Source of the DNA: Casuarius casuarius
Taxonomy: Eukaryota; Chordata; Aves; Casuariiformes; Casuariidae
Assembly (NCBI GenBank): GCA_003342895.1
Contig: PTFA01000319.1
Location: 1 to 64,000 of the forward strand
Direction of reading: 5' to 3'
Length of the DNA: 64,000 nucleotides
A model generated the notes under the pieces. It searched no databases. It was not told where the DNA came from and saw only the letters and a program-made list of their open reading frames with translations. The position numbers and the translations under genes are program-made. Shown here piece by piece: positions 14,560 to 27,931 of the stretch (the first letter of the stretch is position 1; every line of letters begins with the position of its first letter).

Positions 14560-17043
14560 CTGACAAGCATGGATTCAAAAAACAGTATTTTTAAACAAAA
14601 GAAATACTGCAAAGAGAAACAACAAGCTGTATTTAAGAACAACAAAACACATGACCCAACAGGATGTATATAATGCAACTCTAAATGCTCAGTTTATTTA
14701 CAAATAAGAGTTCAACAAAAAATGGAGGTGCTGGCAATCAAAGAGCCACTAAACTTTAATTAGTTCTAAGAATCCTACTACCACCTAAACAGAGGCATAT
14801 TCTTCTGAACCTTAAATTCCACACCAAATCACAATTCCGTACACAATGAGGGCCTATGTCAGAAAGCATACCAGAAACGCTAATTTGTTGACATCAGTGG
14901 CACTTCTTGAGGATGCAGATACAAGTGAAACACAACACTGATGTGCATGCTTTCGAATAGGATAATCTACACTGTGCTTGGCTTCCAATAAGAAATCATA
15001 TACAGTTTTTTTTTGAACACAAACAAACGGACAATTTATGTGGTAACACAGTAGACTCATCTTCTCTTCCAAATAGTTGAAGTGACTTACAAATCACCTT
15101 AAGCATTAAAATCTTAAGCATTAAGATCTCTAAAATCTATAATTTTGTTTCAGAATAGCAACTAACAGAGAAGCAGAAACAAAGACAATACAGCGTTTTA
15201 CAGTAAACGGCACTCATGGGACGAAAAGAAAGAAAAATCCCACACACAGTCACAAACAACAAACACTAGTTTCAATTACCTGCAAACATGCACTTTTAAC
15301 CAGACCCAGCAGCACTATGCAGAGGGATAATAAAATCTCTACAAAAAACAAACTAGGAATAAAGGAAACCCGTTCATACACTGACTATCAGATCCATGTG
15401 ATAAACCAAGAAGCTGAACTTTTCTTGCTTTGGGAAAACCAACAAAAGAAAAAAAAATACTGAGTAATAAGATAACTGAAATTAAGAAGAAAAAAAACCC
15501 CTGAAAATCTTAAAATCAGACTTTCTGATTAATGCTTTCTCAGAATGTAACTGATGTTGATATTTGTCCCTTTTGCCTCTCAATATTGCCTTGAGTACAT
15601 GCAAATGCTAATCAATCCTTTCTCATAGCTGAAAGAGCTCTAATCATAAGGCAATTACCTTCATTTCTCCACAGCACCAAACATGGCTAATATTTATGAT
15701 CATGTGAGTATAACAATCTATATAAAAAGAGTGATTACAGCNCAGACATAATTTCTTTCAATTGTGTACAATGTCTCTTGAAAAACATTTTGTGAAAAAA
15801 CCTGGTGCACAACACGNAACAACCTCGCATGTTAAAAACACCAGTGGGATTTCAGAATCTGTTTCCTATGCATCCTCCGATGTGCAAATCCACAGAACAA
15901 ACATGAACACAGAATCCTGAGGGACAGCCTGAAACTAGGCCTTAATAATCAAAAGACAATTTCCATCATGCTTCCACAACGTTCAGATAACCACTATGAA
16001 GGAGGCTTGAGATCTGATGAGTTAGGAGGAAAAAGGAAGGAAAAAAAAATCTGCACACAAATTCATTAATATTCATTTGGCTAAAGCAGGACACCCACTA
16101 CACACTACTGCAGCTAGCGAAGATTAAGAAAAGGAAATTTCTCTGCAAATCTTGGAAGCTAGAAATACTACTAATAAATACAGCATGCAAGGCTGTCAAC
16201 NGTTAATGTCATTGCTCTCCTTAAGCACTCAGTTGAACATAGAAATACNGAGAACACCGGCTTTTGATGTGTTACACACCTACACATGCCTNTGATGTAG
16301 TTCTACTGAATCTTCAAGACNGNAATGANAAAGGATATTTACCTTACCACTATCAGCAGGCCGGCTATCGGAAATCACAGTTAGTGGGGATAAAATTAAC
16401 AAGCCAGCAAAGCAGNGAGCTGCTAGTCTCTTCATCAGCTGATCAGGAAAAAAAAGAGAGCTGGGGAAAGGCTATGTTTTCATATACGAGTAATTTTATT
16501 TTACTGAAAATTTAATACTGAAAGGATTGTGGATACTCAAATCTGCTGTTTCATTCTACCTACTACAAGGCCCGAAGCCTTCTTCCTTCAGCCGGCTTTA
16601 ATATTGACAACTACTTATCATATTTCTCCCCTTAGTATTCCAGGCACCCAGATTCTAGATTTTTAGCTGGGCAGCTATCGATTCTTGTTAGCATTTTAAT
16701 TGTAACAACAAAATTGTACAATTTCATGTATGATTTTAAAACTAAAATAGAATGTATGTAACAAATACAGTTTTAAAATGCAGATGATACATTTTTTTTA
16801 TTGTACTGTAATGAACAGATCAGGTTTTGGTTATTACAACTACCACAAAAAATACTCAGAACAACAAGAAACAAAGTGCCCCCCCAATAAACAGCATTGT
16901 CACCACCCCAGAGAGTACTAACATCTCATTTAGAATTGTGCATACAATTGTTACTTGGGGTATATACTATTTTGAAAAATTGTTTATGGGGTTGGGAGAA
17001 AAGATCAAAGTCAAAAGAATGTTTTGGATTGTTTTTTTTTTAA

Positions 17044-17063
17044 ACTACATTGGCCAATGTAGT
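17044..17063. repeat. 20-base perfect palindrome containing CCAAT on both strands
   Basis: Starts actacattgg and reads the same on both strands. It holds ATTGG and CCAAT back to back, so a CCAAT box is present in each orientation. Seen directly; function unknown. Confidence 0.8.
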
Positions 17064-20000
17064 AAAAACAAACAAAAAAAGAAAATAAAGAACAAGCAAA
17101 CTGTGACATTTGTTCTTCCGCTTGCTAGATTAATGACTAGTAGACAGCAAATTAATTGCCAGCACACTATAAACTTGCAAATGAATATTAAAAACCCTCT
17201 ACTTGGCTAATAATATATAAATCTATTATTATAATTAGCACAAATAAAAATTTTGTGCAGACATGTAAATTCAGACAGTTTTCCTTAAATTAGTGGAAGC
17301 ACTAAAAACCAGCGTGACACTACGAACAGCCAAACAGTGTTGTTAATGTGATACCTAACCAACATAATTCTCAAATGGTAAATTTATACCTTGGAAATAA
17401 ACAGTAAAATGGAAAACTAAACTTATGATTTAGGCTGCCCCAAAAGATGGCTTAAAACTACTCAGTGTAAATCAACTGAGCAGAGATGTTAAAGTTCTAT
17501 GCATGTCAACAACACACACACACATTCATATGTGTGCTCATGTACGAACAACAAATTATTTATTAACTAATTCAGATGACAGCTCTTCATTAGAAAAAAC
17601 TTACTACAATAGGGCTAAAGTGCCACACCCAAGAGAATATCCTTCCAAACCTTTACCAGCAGGATAATGTAATGAATCCCAGAAACAAATCTCCAGTTTC
17701 TGATGGATGACGTGTTGTACAAGAGTGTAAGACACAGCACGGACATCTCCCATGTTAAAATGCCTTTGGATTAGTGAGGTGAACAGAAAGGAAGTCAAGA
17801 AAACTACTGTACAAATAAATATTTAACACTTCCCTTAGGCAACAGGACAGAAAACTACAATAAAGTTTGGAGCCTGGTTTCTTGAAATAAAGCTGTAAAA
17901 AACTATTAGAGTCCAATTCTGCAAAGGGTCAAGCATCTCATGAGAAGTATTGGGTATCTTCAATTCCTTAGGAAGCCAATGGAAAACCAGTGGAAAGCAT
18001 GGCGACTAAGTTAAGTCCTGTACCAAGAAAATCCTCCTGCTGTTCAGTACCTTATTGCTGTGTCTTGGTTCATGGTATATAAAACAGTTCCCTTGCTCAA
18101 GAGCTGAGCAAGTCTCTCAGGGCACCAGAATTCTAAGCAGCATATTGACCATAGATTAAAGAGAAACAAATAAACAAAAGAATTTTCAAAAGGCAACTAG
18201 AAGTTGGTTCTGGGACAGTTGGCCTTCCTATTGCTAATTGCAGTTACATTTCTCTCATCATGAAGGAGCATTTTTTACTTTTGTCCAGATTTAAGTCTTC
18301 TTAGTAAAAATGGATACTGTTACATGAGCATCAAAGAAATGAAGTAAAGAAAGATCAAAATGGAAACTGCTTTGTTTGTATCCTTAACATTGACTTAGTT
18401 GAGAATCTGGAAAACATGGCACAACATCATGCACATACAACTTTTCAGTCAAGAATTATGGAACTAAATGTGCATTAAGATCTATAGCTCTGACTTTTAC
18501 TTGGTGACAATGTCCTTTTGCAATCCAACCTGATAATACCTGAGGAAATCAACAACAACAACAAATCTACCTTGGCGAAATCACCCATGGATATTTTATT
18601 AAATAAAAAACTGAAGTTGTATGTTATAATAAGGTAAGTAATGGCATAAGATGAAATATATTAAACTTCACAAAGGTTCTCAAAGACCTTAAACTCTCAG
18701 ACCAGTCCTATATTAGTTATTAGATTCATTTTGTATGAAACAGGAATCAAGTGATTTGAGTAAGGTCACATGGTGAATCAATGGCAGGGTTGGGCATAAA
18801 AATCAGTTCTGGTGTCCAACACTCCAGTGATTTTTTTCTCATATTTCAATGACTACATTGTGAGAGGCATTTATCATGGACCAAGATATATACTAGTTTC
18901 CTTTGCTCTGAAATCATTATTAAGTACTACTACTAGAAATTTAAGGGGCAAAGAAAGCTATCACTATTGCCTACAGTCGAATGGAGAGCATTCTACTTTG
19001 AAACTCCCAGTTCGTCCTAGCTCCTATTTTAATTTTATTTTATGCACAATCAAAACAGAATACACAACCAGAAAAGCCAGGTATTTAAGTATTACATATT
19101 CCAGTATATTCAGGCAATAAAAGTGATATCAATCATAACACTATTTCATGGAATATACACAAATTGGATACTCAAAATACACATCAGTATTACTATGACA
19201 ATATAATACAGAGAGCAATATCTATAAACCACTAGGAGACCAGGGAGGTAAAATCCCTCATATATGAAGAAGATATCTTATGCAGGCATTGTACTGACAA
19301 CTGACCAAGAGGTACTAAACAGAGGATTTTAAAGGCTGTTAACCATTTAATCAAAACCAAAAAATGCCAGCGACCCAATACTGAAGAAAAGGTGATTGCT
19401 TCCTCTCTCTACCTGCCCCATCCAATTTATCTCCCCAGCCTTATCCTTCAGGTCCTGCAGATATGTCCCAATACCAATTCTACTTTTCTTCCTTCTATGC
19501 CCTATCTGAAATCCCATCCCTCTTTGCTTTACTTGTTTGCTCGTGTTGTCTCTAACACCTAATGGAGACTTCTAACTTATTAAGTCCTCAAAAGATCCCT
19601 CTCTTTAAAATCCAAATCTCTTGCTTGGTTTCTCAACAGTGATCTTCCTGATATCTAATAAATACTATGAAGAAGAATAATAACACAACATTGTAGGCAT
19701 GGACAATCAGATGACACAAAGATATTCTATTGATAGTACCAATGACTAAACATCTGAAAATAATACAAGGATTGATAGGGTTATTTTAACTGAATTTCCT
19801 TTCACTGTTGGATAGAATCACACAACAGATAAGCAAGACTGATTTTGCTGGGATTAAACTGAAAAACAAGCATTTTGATTTGAAGATTTATGCTAATAAA
19901 CTTTTAGTACAATGTAAGTACATATTTACATACTTACTTTGAAACAAAAGAATGTATCATAAAAAATGTACCTATTTAAAATATTTATGGGATCAAAGTT

Positions 20001-21189
20001 TTAATTTTCAATATTTTATTTCTGGTCTAAAAAAAGTTTCAAATAAAATATCTTCTTAATCTAAAGCATCACACAGAGCCAGCACTGATAAATTTCACCT
20101 AAGTTATAAGGAACTACATTTGCAGTAACAAACATTTTCTGATTTTTTGTTGTTTTTTTAAGTGCAACTTGATTAAAAATAAATAATTAAAAATCCAACA
20201 ATGTAAGCAATGTTTTTAAATTAAATCAATCAAAACTGATTTTGCAACTGTGAACTTTTCATAAACTTATGGGGACAAAGACTGAAGGGCACAATCACTA
20301 GAAATAATGTTGGGACTCTCAGACTTCACAGGGAGCACAAGGAAAGGAAGACCATTAGGGAGAAAGAAGTGATCATCTAGTTATGATAGCCAGTTGTCTT
20401 TTGAATAGATATTAAAAATATTTTCTCTTCTTTTGAGCTATAAACAGAGTAGTAAAAAAGTCTCCTGTTTTATACTTGAATACTATTTTTATCAACACCC
20501 TAAAACATCACCAATTTTTTCTGTACAATATGAGATATGCATATAGGACACTGGTATAAAGAGTTAATTGGCATTTGTTTGTGTGGCAAAGTAATCTCGG
20601 CTCGTGCCAATAAAGTCATATGTCGCATCATCAAGTACTTTCTTATGTTCTCTTTCTTCCTCGTATTTGGGTGGACTAACACTTCTCTTTTTGAAATAAG
20701 CAGTCTTTATTCTGAGTTTGAGATACAGAAGATAACCAAATGGGAACAAAATGAGGAAAATGAGCAAGGAGAAAAAGGAGAGAGAAAATAGTCTGGATAA
20801 AAACAAAAATAATTGAAAAAATAACTTTGAGAAACCTTTTCCATTTTTATTATTTTTTCACTGGATGTTTGTAGTGATCTCTTGCATCCATTTATTTAGA
20901 GAAAGCAGCTTTAGAGATTTTTCCAGTAGCATGGGAAATTGGTTGTAGAGATCTATTGCTCTTAATGCAGGTAAGTCTGAGGCAGTTAAGAGTGGGATGG
21001 CCCTCATGTAGCCCTATTATGCATACAACATAACAGAGTAAGAAATGAGAAAATGTAAGGCGAGAGATAAGATTATTCACTACTAAATAGACAGAAGGAA
21101 AATTTTAACGCAAAGAAAGACTGTTCAAACAAGAAGTGATAGCAGTAGAAAGCATCCTTGTTAGAGAGTCCCAATATAATTTGTTAGTA

Positions 21190-21225
21190 ACTTTGTATAA
21201 TTTAGAGACTTTGTATAATTTAGAG
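21190..21225. repeat. Tandem duplication of an 18-base unit
   Basis: Two exact copies of actttgtataatttagag in a row. Small replication-slippage type duplication. Confidence 0.85.
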
Positions 21226-23903
21226 AAAGATAACAACATAAAACATAAAACCAAGTCACGCTTTGGACAACTTAGCTTTTGTCAGTAAATTAAATAAAAT
21301 TAGAGGAGGAAACAGTAATACAAAAAGATATATTCAGACTAGCTCTGCACAACATTTTGCAAAGCTACCTTCTAGTAATGATGTAGTGAGTCCAAAGTTT
21401 TCAGGCCATTTCTACAGTTACAGAGTTGGATGTGTTTATTAGAATACTGCAGGATTTACTGCAGAGCTCAGTCCTTTAATGTACATGCGTCTAGAAGGAG
21501 TTCTTGGTCTTCTGGGATAAATTACAGTGCAAATCACATAGTCTGATGAGCAAAAACTATTATTTAAGCAGGGGCTCACTGAAGAATACAAAGAAGTTTC
21601 AAAGAAAGGCACAGACTCTTAAGAATGGTCTAGGAGGATGTGAATTCCATAGAAGAATGAAGAATGCAGTGCAAGTGAATATATGAAATAAATTAAATTT
21701 AAGCAAGGCTCCAAGCAGCAATGAAGTCCTAAGATTCTGATTCTTTGCGATCCATCTGACAATGTCTCATTATATGTACTCAGAAGTAACTGAAACAGAT
21801 GTCAAGTACGCTAATCCTTAATTTCTCTAAAATCTTGTAATCCAAAATTATCAAGTTTATACTCTAAACTTGGACTGGTCTTTTATATTATTGGAAATAT
21901 ATTTTTTTCTTTTAAAAATAAAACCTCATTCCTAGGGTACAGAAAACAGAGCATTCCATTCATTGAGCAGATTACTTCAAGATGACTCAAGAATCTGATT
22001 TCCTAAGGCCTTCTAGTCATGCTTAGGGATTGGTTTAATAATTTTTGAGAAGCCCAGTTTTTAACTTAACTGTTTTTCCATGTTTGCTAGGTTAATATTT
22101 CTGCTCTTGTTATATATTAGGACACTAACAGTCCCATAAGTTGCTCCTGGGGGCAAGGCAAAATATTAAATGCTTCTCTTTTTTGCAGAGTGAATAGGTA
22201 CTTTGGCCAAAATCTACAACAAGTTGCTTGGAAAAGTATAGGTAACTTTTCACCCATGTTGCAAATGCAAATCTGACAGAGGAAACTCATTAATGACTAA
22301 TCATTGTTCAAAAGCCTGATAGGTGACAAAATGTCATGGCCTACTATGCAATAAGCCCCATCATTTTAACTAGCAAGCCTCTTATCAGTCTCGGAGAAAG
22401 TAAGGATACAGTGGACACCCAATATTAAGATGTTTGTTTCTTCCCCTTCAGATCCCAAACTGCTCCTAGGGACCTGAATCTAAAAAATTTAATGCAGACT
22501 TTCTTTTTTTTGTGGATTTCTGTGATATTTGTTTGAGCTTCACTTGTAGTAGGTCATTTGAATTTTGACTTTCTGCATGAAGATTAATATCCCAGACATC
22601 TTATCTGCAGGGTCTTTAACTGTTTCATGCAAAATTTTATACCTCAAAAGAGTAAAAATATTACAATTCAAGTATGAAAGTCAGTTTCAGTTCATGATTG
22701 CTGGGATATACCAACTTGATATGTGAGATAAATATAGCTATTTCAATCAAAATACAGTTTATTTTAGTCTAATGTTCTCAACAATGCTGCTCATAATTGT
22801 CAAAAATAGAAAAGGATGTTTATGTCACACTATTATTCTAATATTTCCTACAAGAGAATATACTTACAGTTCCAATATAAAACATGCTAAGATTTGTTAT
22901 GGTATTTTACAAGTAAAATCCTTGGGGCAAAGTGAAAGACAAAAGAATCCTACAAAAATACATTGATATGTTTTACTGATAGATATTTCTCTGAAATAGC
23001 CATTCAGATTTCCTGACTTCAGGTCTTCACTACACAAAAACAGTTCTGACATTTAAAATTGTTTTACTGAGAATATTTTCCAAATATAAAAGAAACATTT
23101 CAGAAGTATTTTGTTAGGCCCCAATAATCATACTCTCAATCTTGCTTCCAAATTTTTGATGAGATAGGTACTCAGAAAGTGGAACTAGGTTTGGGTTTTT
23201 CTTTGCTTTAAAACTAACAACCCCTTCCTGCCAGAAAACGGAACAAAAATGAAGTATTGGGTAGATGCACTTTAGTTCCCACACATCAAAAAGCCAAGAA
23301 AAGCCCCTTTCATCTAAACTGTCTCATCAGTTTTAATTTCATTGCACTTCAAAAAGTAGTCATAAGGGCCTTATTTCCTTCTCTTTTCTAGAATAGTCTC
23401 TGAACTGAATTTCTTTCTGTAAGGGTACGTGGAATGTGAGAGCATCTGCATTATTAAGGGTATCAGTTCAAGGACCTTTTCAATGCAAAGGGGACAATAA
23501 GTAAAGGGGGAAGGGAGAAACAAGACACAGACACAAACCTGACAGACAAGCGATATTGAAGACAATGACAAAGACCGAAACTCTCCAGTCGCTAACTGAT
23601 GGGCCGTTAAGAAACTACAGACATGGCCAACCCGGACTTTGTGACAGATAAGGAGGGGGAAACAAGATGAACAGGAGGATTTTTAGATAAGAGGGGGGCC
23701 TGTGGGACTATGCGAAACTTTCTAAGGAATATTTGGGGGAAGGGGATTGAGGAGGAACAGAGGGGAATGGCAAGGAGGGGGTATAAAAGGGATCAGTCAC
23801 GTGTAAGCAGGGGCCGGTCAGTACGCTCGCCTGACCGAGCCCTGCGCCTGATCGCCGCACTCTCTCCTATCTTCTTATTAAATCCCTTCTTAGCTAGCTC
23901 TCC

Positions 23904-24323
23904 NNNNNNNNNNNNNNNNNNNNNNNNNNNNNNNNNNNNNNNNNNNNNNNNNNNNNNNNNNNNNNNNNNNNNNNNNNNNNNNNNNNNNNNNNNNNNNNNN
24001 NNNNNNNNNNNNNNNNNNNNNNNNNNNNNNNNNNNNNNNNNNNNNNNNNNNNNNNNNNNNNNNNNNNNNNNNNNNNNNNNNNNNNNNNNNNNNNNNNNNN
24101 NNNNNNNNNNNNNNNNNNNNNNNNNNNNNNNNNNNNNNNNNNNNNNNNNNNNNNNNNNNNNNNNNNNNNNNNNNNNNNNNNNNNNNNNNNNNNNNNNNNN
24201 NNNNNNNNNNNNNNNNNNNNNNNNNNNNNNNNNNNNNNNNNNNNNNNNNNNNNNNNNNNNNNNNNNNNNNNNNNNNNNNNNNNNNNNNNNNNNNNNNNNN
24301 NNNNNNNNNNNNNNNNNNNNNNN
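23904..24323. other. Assembly gap, 420 N
   Basis: Run of N inside the LTR-like insert. Open frames running through it are artefacts. Confidence 0.99.
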
Positions 24324-24455
24324 TTGTGAGACGAGTGTGCGAGTTTGCTAGCGAGCATCAAGCTGGACTAGCCGGTGAGTAGGAGACCTGTATAGTGAGT
24401 AATGGGGCCCAGGATCCGGGCAGGGATATCGGACGGACGGAGGGGCCGTGCTGAT

Positions 24456-24474
24456 ATTCGAGGGATCCTCGAAT
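24456..24474. repeat. Small perfect hairpin in the GC-rich insert
   Basis: attcgagg, three-base loop, cctcgaat. It lies in the leader-like part of the LTR-like insert, where retroviral RNAs often fold; role unknown. Confidence 0.7.
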
Positions 24475-26748
24475 GTGCGTGTGAACCAGAGCGTGAGGGC
24501 GTGTGTGCTTTCGCTAGTGAACGGCAATGCTTACTGGCCGGAGAGGAGGAAGGGGACTCGGCTCTCTGCACTTATGTGTTATGGGAGTTCTGGTGGTGTT
24601 GTAGGTGGGCGGCGTTGAAGGCAGCGCCTTGTCTGTGGCAGTCTGTGTAGCTGGCCGTGTCCGTGTGCATCTCTGGGATACACACTCAGCCTCGCTACTA
24701 TCAAAGTAGTTTTAGTGCCTGGGATGTGCTGATAATTGCTGCTCATAGAATAGCCCATACCCAGAGATGGAGGACTTTCTGGATCCACGGTGACAATTAA
24801 AACTTTTTTTTTTACCCTCCCTGCCCCCTCAAAGCTTAATAAATTAAATTGAATCTGCAGTTAAATACTAAAAAGCACATAAATTAGATCAGAATGCAAT
24901 TCTCTTCAAATGCCCTGAGCAAATAAAAAAAAAAAGAGAAAAATAAATAAAGTCATGTATAATATGTACATGGAGACAACAACTCAATTTCAGAAATATT
25001 TATCTGTTTTCTCCTCTTTCAAAAAATCACAGCCTCCAACAAAGCCCTTATAAAACAAATCTCCATTAGGATTAGATAAATATAAGAGGCACTAGATGAA
25101 AAGCTAAGCTGAAACAAATATTGAACATAAGGCAGATAAATCTATGGAGCTATTGTATTATCTAATTACAACCACCTGAAGAGTTCATGTTCACTAGTGA
25201 CAAAATGGTCTCTTAAAAATTTCTGCTTATCATTGATTGTAGAAGTTATATATATTAAAGCAAAGCTCCTTCAGAAAACACAAGCCCTAAAAAAAGCCTC
25301 TAGTCATTTATGTCAAGTTGTAATAACACGTTAGCTCAACTTTACTACAGTGTTTGATGCCAAAGTTGCCTTTTAACAGTTGATAAAAGAGAGTATGTAA
25401 AATTGAAATGTTAAAGTTCCAAATGATAAGAAAATAGTTAAAAACATTCCTAGCATTTTCCTAAGAAAGATTTTGAGGGGATCAAGGAAAGACTGAATCG
25501 CAAGTTTTACTATACAACATATTCACTGTTTGCCAGTATACATAAAGCAAGAAAAAAAAGTCATTGTATTTTTAACACTTGGATTTCAAAATAGTTATGA
25601 GTATGTTGAAAAGTATCCATCAGATACTTTGTATGAATGTATGTCAATATTGGCTTTCTTCTAATTTAAATAATAAAACTAAATATGGACTTAATGCCTT
25701 AATTTCACTTGAAATTTTTAGATCAGCAAAAGCAAGTAGTCCACAATAGTTAGGTTTTGAATGCTGTGTGAGATAAATCTGACACTGCTCATCTCAGGTT
25801 TCAAACTTGTTCCACTTGGCAACATACAATCTATTTTGAATTAAATCTACACATCTACAAAACAGAACTTTGCTCATGTCACCCAGCCAGCAACTAAGTT
25901 GAATAAGAAGCTGAATCCAGATGCAAAACATTTCAACTGTCTTAAGAGATTTAGCTTCACAAGTAAGGATTTGGAGGATGAGTTAAAAAGCATCAGAACA
26001 AGCTTAGCCAGGCAAGAGCTGTCTTGATGCCTCTGCCTGAGTCAAAAATATTGGAATCAAGATGAGGCCAAGATAAGTATCATGAAACACATCTAACAGC
26101 AATACTGGTCAATTTAGCCTCTCTTTGACCAGCTACAGCCCTAAACAATAGAATCCTTTACAGAACACTCATGGCCCTCTAGGAAATAATCTGATTGCTG
26201 ATCCACCAAGGCATTTTGCAGCCCCATGAGGAGCAGTGTTGTGGGAGAAATTTGCTAGAGGATGCAAGAATTCCAGAATTTAAATGCTTCCTAGGATCAG
26301 GAGGCAGGCTCCTCCTTCCCTGTTTCTAGAAAATGCAGTTGCCATACCAACAGTTAGGGCACAGCACCCTACAGCATCAGCTAGTGATCACAGCCTGTTC
26401 TTCTGTTATATCTTCCCAGGGAAGCTGAAGAGTGTTATTCAATTACAGTTTGCCTAGGGCAGCTGCAGGCCTCTAAAGCAGTTTTACTACATATTGCATG
26501 AGTTCATCCTCTTGGCTTTAATAATCATTTCTATTTTTGGTCCTCTGCTTCCAAACTCAGAACTCAAGTCTTCTGATAAGGAGAAAGATTACATACTTTC
26601 ATTTGTATATGTGCATGCACAAATCCCTTGAGGTCTGGTCTTTCCTTTAGAGATCTGCCATGATAGATATGCATGATACATGAAGGTGAGCATACGCACC
26701 AAGGATTACCCAGCACCCACAACTCCAGGAAGGGAAAACTGGCATTAG

Positions 26749-26772
26749 TTTTTTTGTTTGTTTGTTTGTTTT
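26749..26772. repeat. (GTTT)n simple repeat
   Basis: Four or so GTTT units after a T-run. Confidence 0.8.
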
Positions 26773-27931
26773 CCCTCTCAGAGGCAACAAGAAGGAATTA
26801 GGCCTAAAGGACCCTTACCAGACTCTTCAGTATTGAGGTATCTGTGTTATGGCCAATGTCCAGCTCAGAGGGAGCAGGTAGCTGATCTCCACAGTCAGAA
26901 TTCTGGCTGCTGACCCAGGCAAAACTCCTCAGAAATGAAAGTAACATTCAAGTGAATCTCTCAAAGACAAATGCAGCCAAGGAGACAGCTGGGAGTTGGA
27001 TAATGATATTATCAAACCAATCTATTAGTCAGAAACGAAGTTTCCTTCTAAAAAGCCCCATACAAGGATATCTATAAAGGCATCAGCAGTTGGAGCAAGA
27101 GAAAAAACTAGAGGTATCCCCTGCTGCTAGTGACCAACAGGTCTGTTTCTTTTACAATGCTCCAAAACAGACAGAAGTAACTATAGGTACAGATCTGCAG
27201 ACAGTGGCTTAATAAAACATATGGGGTAGTAAAGGGATAACTTTTATGAAATAATGTACCAACCTTAATTTAGAATTTATTGAATATTCTGGGTATTTTT
27301 AAAAAGCCTTAGTGGTTTAAGTAGTTTATTGTGCCCAAGTTAACAAGAAATGATTTAATTTAAAATTTCCATACAATGTGCATGATATTGTTACATTACA
27401 AGTTGGAGTGGCAAAGACTCAGGGTAAAGCTGCTTATTATAACTCCCTCTGATAATTTTACCTATTTAAAGATTCCCTTGAAAATGTTGTACAAGATAAT
27501 CATCTCTTTTTCTGTGATCCCCTAGGTATGTCATTTCAAAAAACAGGAAAATTTAAATTACTCAAAGAAAAAGACAAGTGAGGGGTAAAGAAACAGAAAA
27601 CAGAACTCTCTACTTTCCCCACAAAATAAGCCTCATGAAAACACTCAGGAAAGTTTCACTTTATTCAGATTTTTGTTGTCTACCTAATAGAGAGGACTTT
27701 TTACTGTGAAGCTGCATGATCAGTAGCACACTATAAACCTAATCCTCAGAATAGAGATATTGAAAAATATTAGTAGCTCCTACATTAGCATTTGTTGTAA
27801 CACTCTCAAGTGTATGGAGTTGCCACCTGAAAATGCAATTTGAAATATGTACACAATACAGTTAGAAGTGACTGCAATGTAGCTAGCTTTAACCTAGCTA
27901 ATTTGAGTATACAGTTAACAGCTTAACAGCA

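Larger units (their letters stand above)
23600..24785 (+). mobile_element. Endogenous-retrovirus LTR-like insert, interrupted by an assembly gap
   Basis: GC-rich, CpG-containing segment inside AT-rich intron. Left part: a purine-rich region, a TATA box (tataaaa, 23782), a CG-rich start region, then a polyadenylation-type attaaa (23877) about 90 bases later. This spacing is typical of U3-R of a retroviral LTR. After a 420-base gap the right part has leader-like GC-rich sequence with a splice-donor-like ggtgagt (24374). No gag, pol or env frame is visible, so a solo LTR or short remnant is likely. Family and exact ends are not determined; no target-site duplication was established. A CpG-rich lncRNA promoter is the alternative. 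Confidence 0.55.

Noticed and set aside
23710..24361. Open frames of 213 and 155 codons across this region
   Set aside because: Most of both is the run of N; they are artefacts of the gap.
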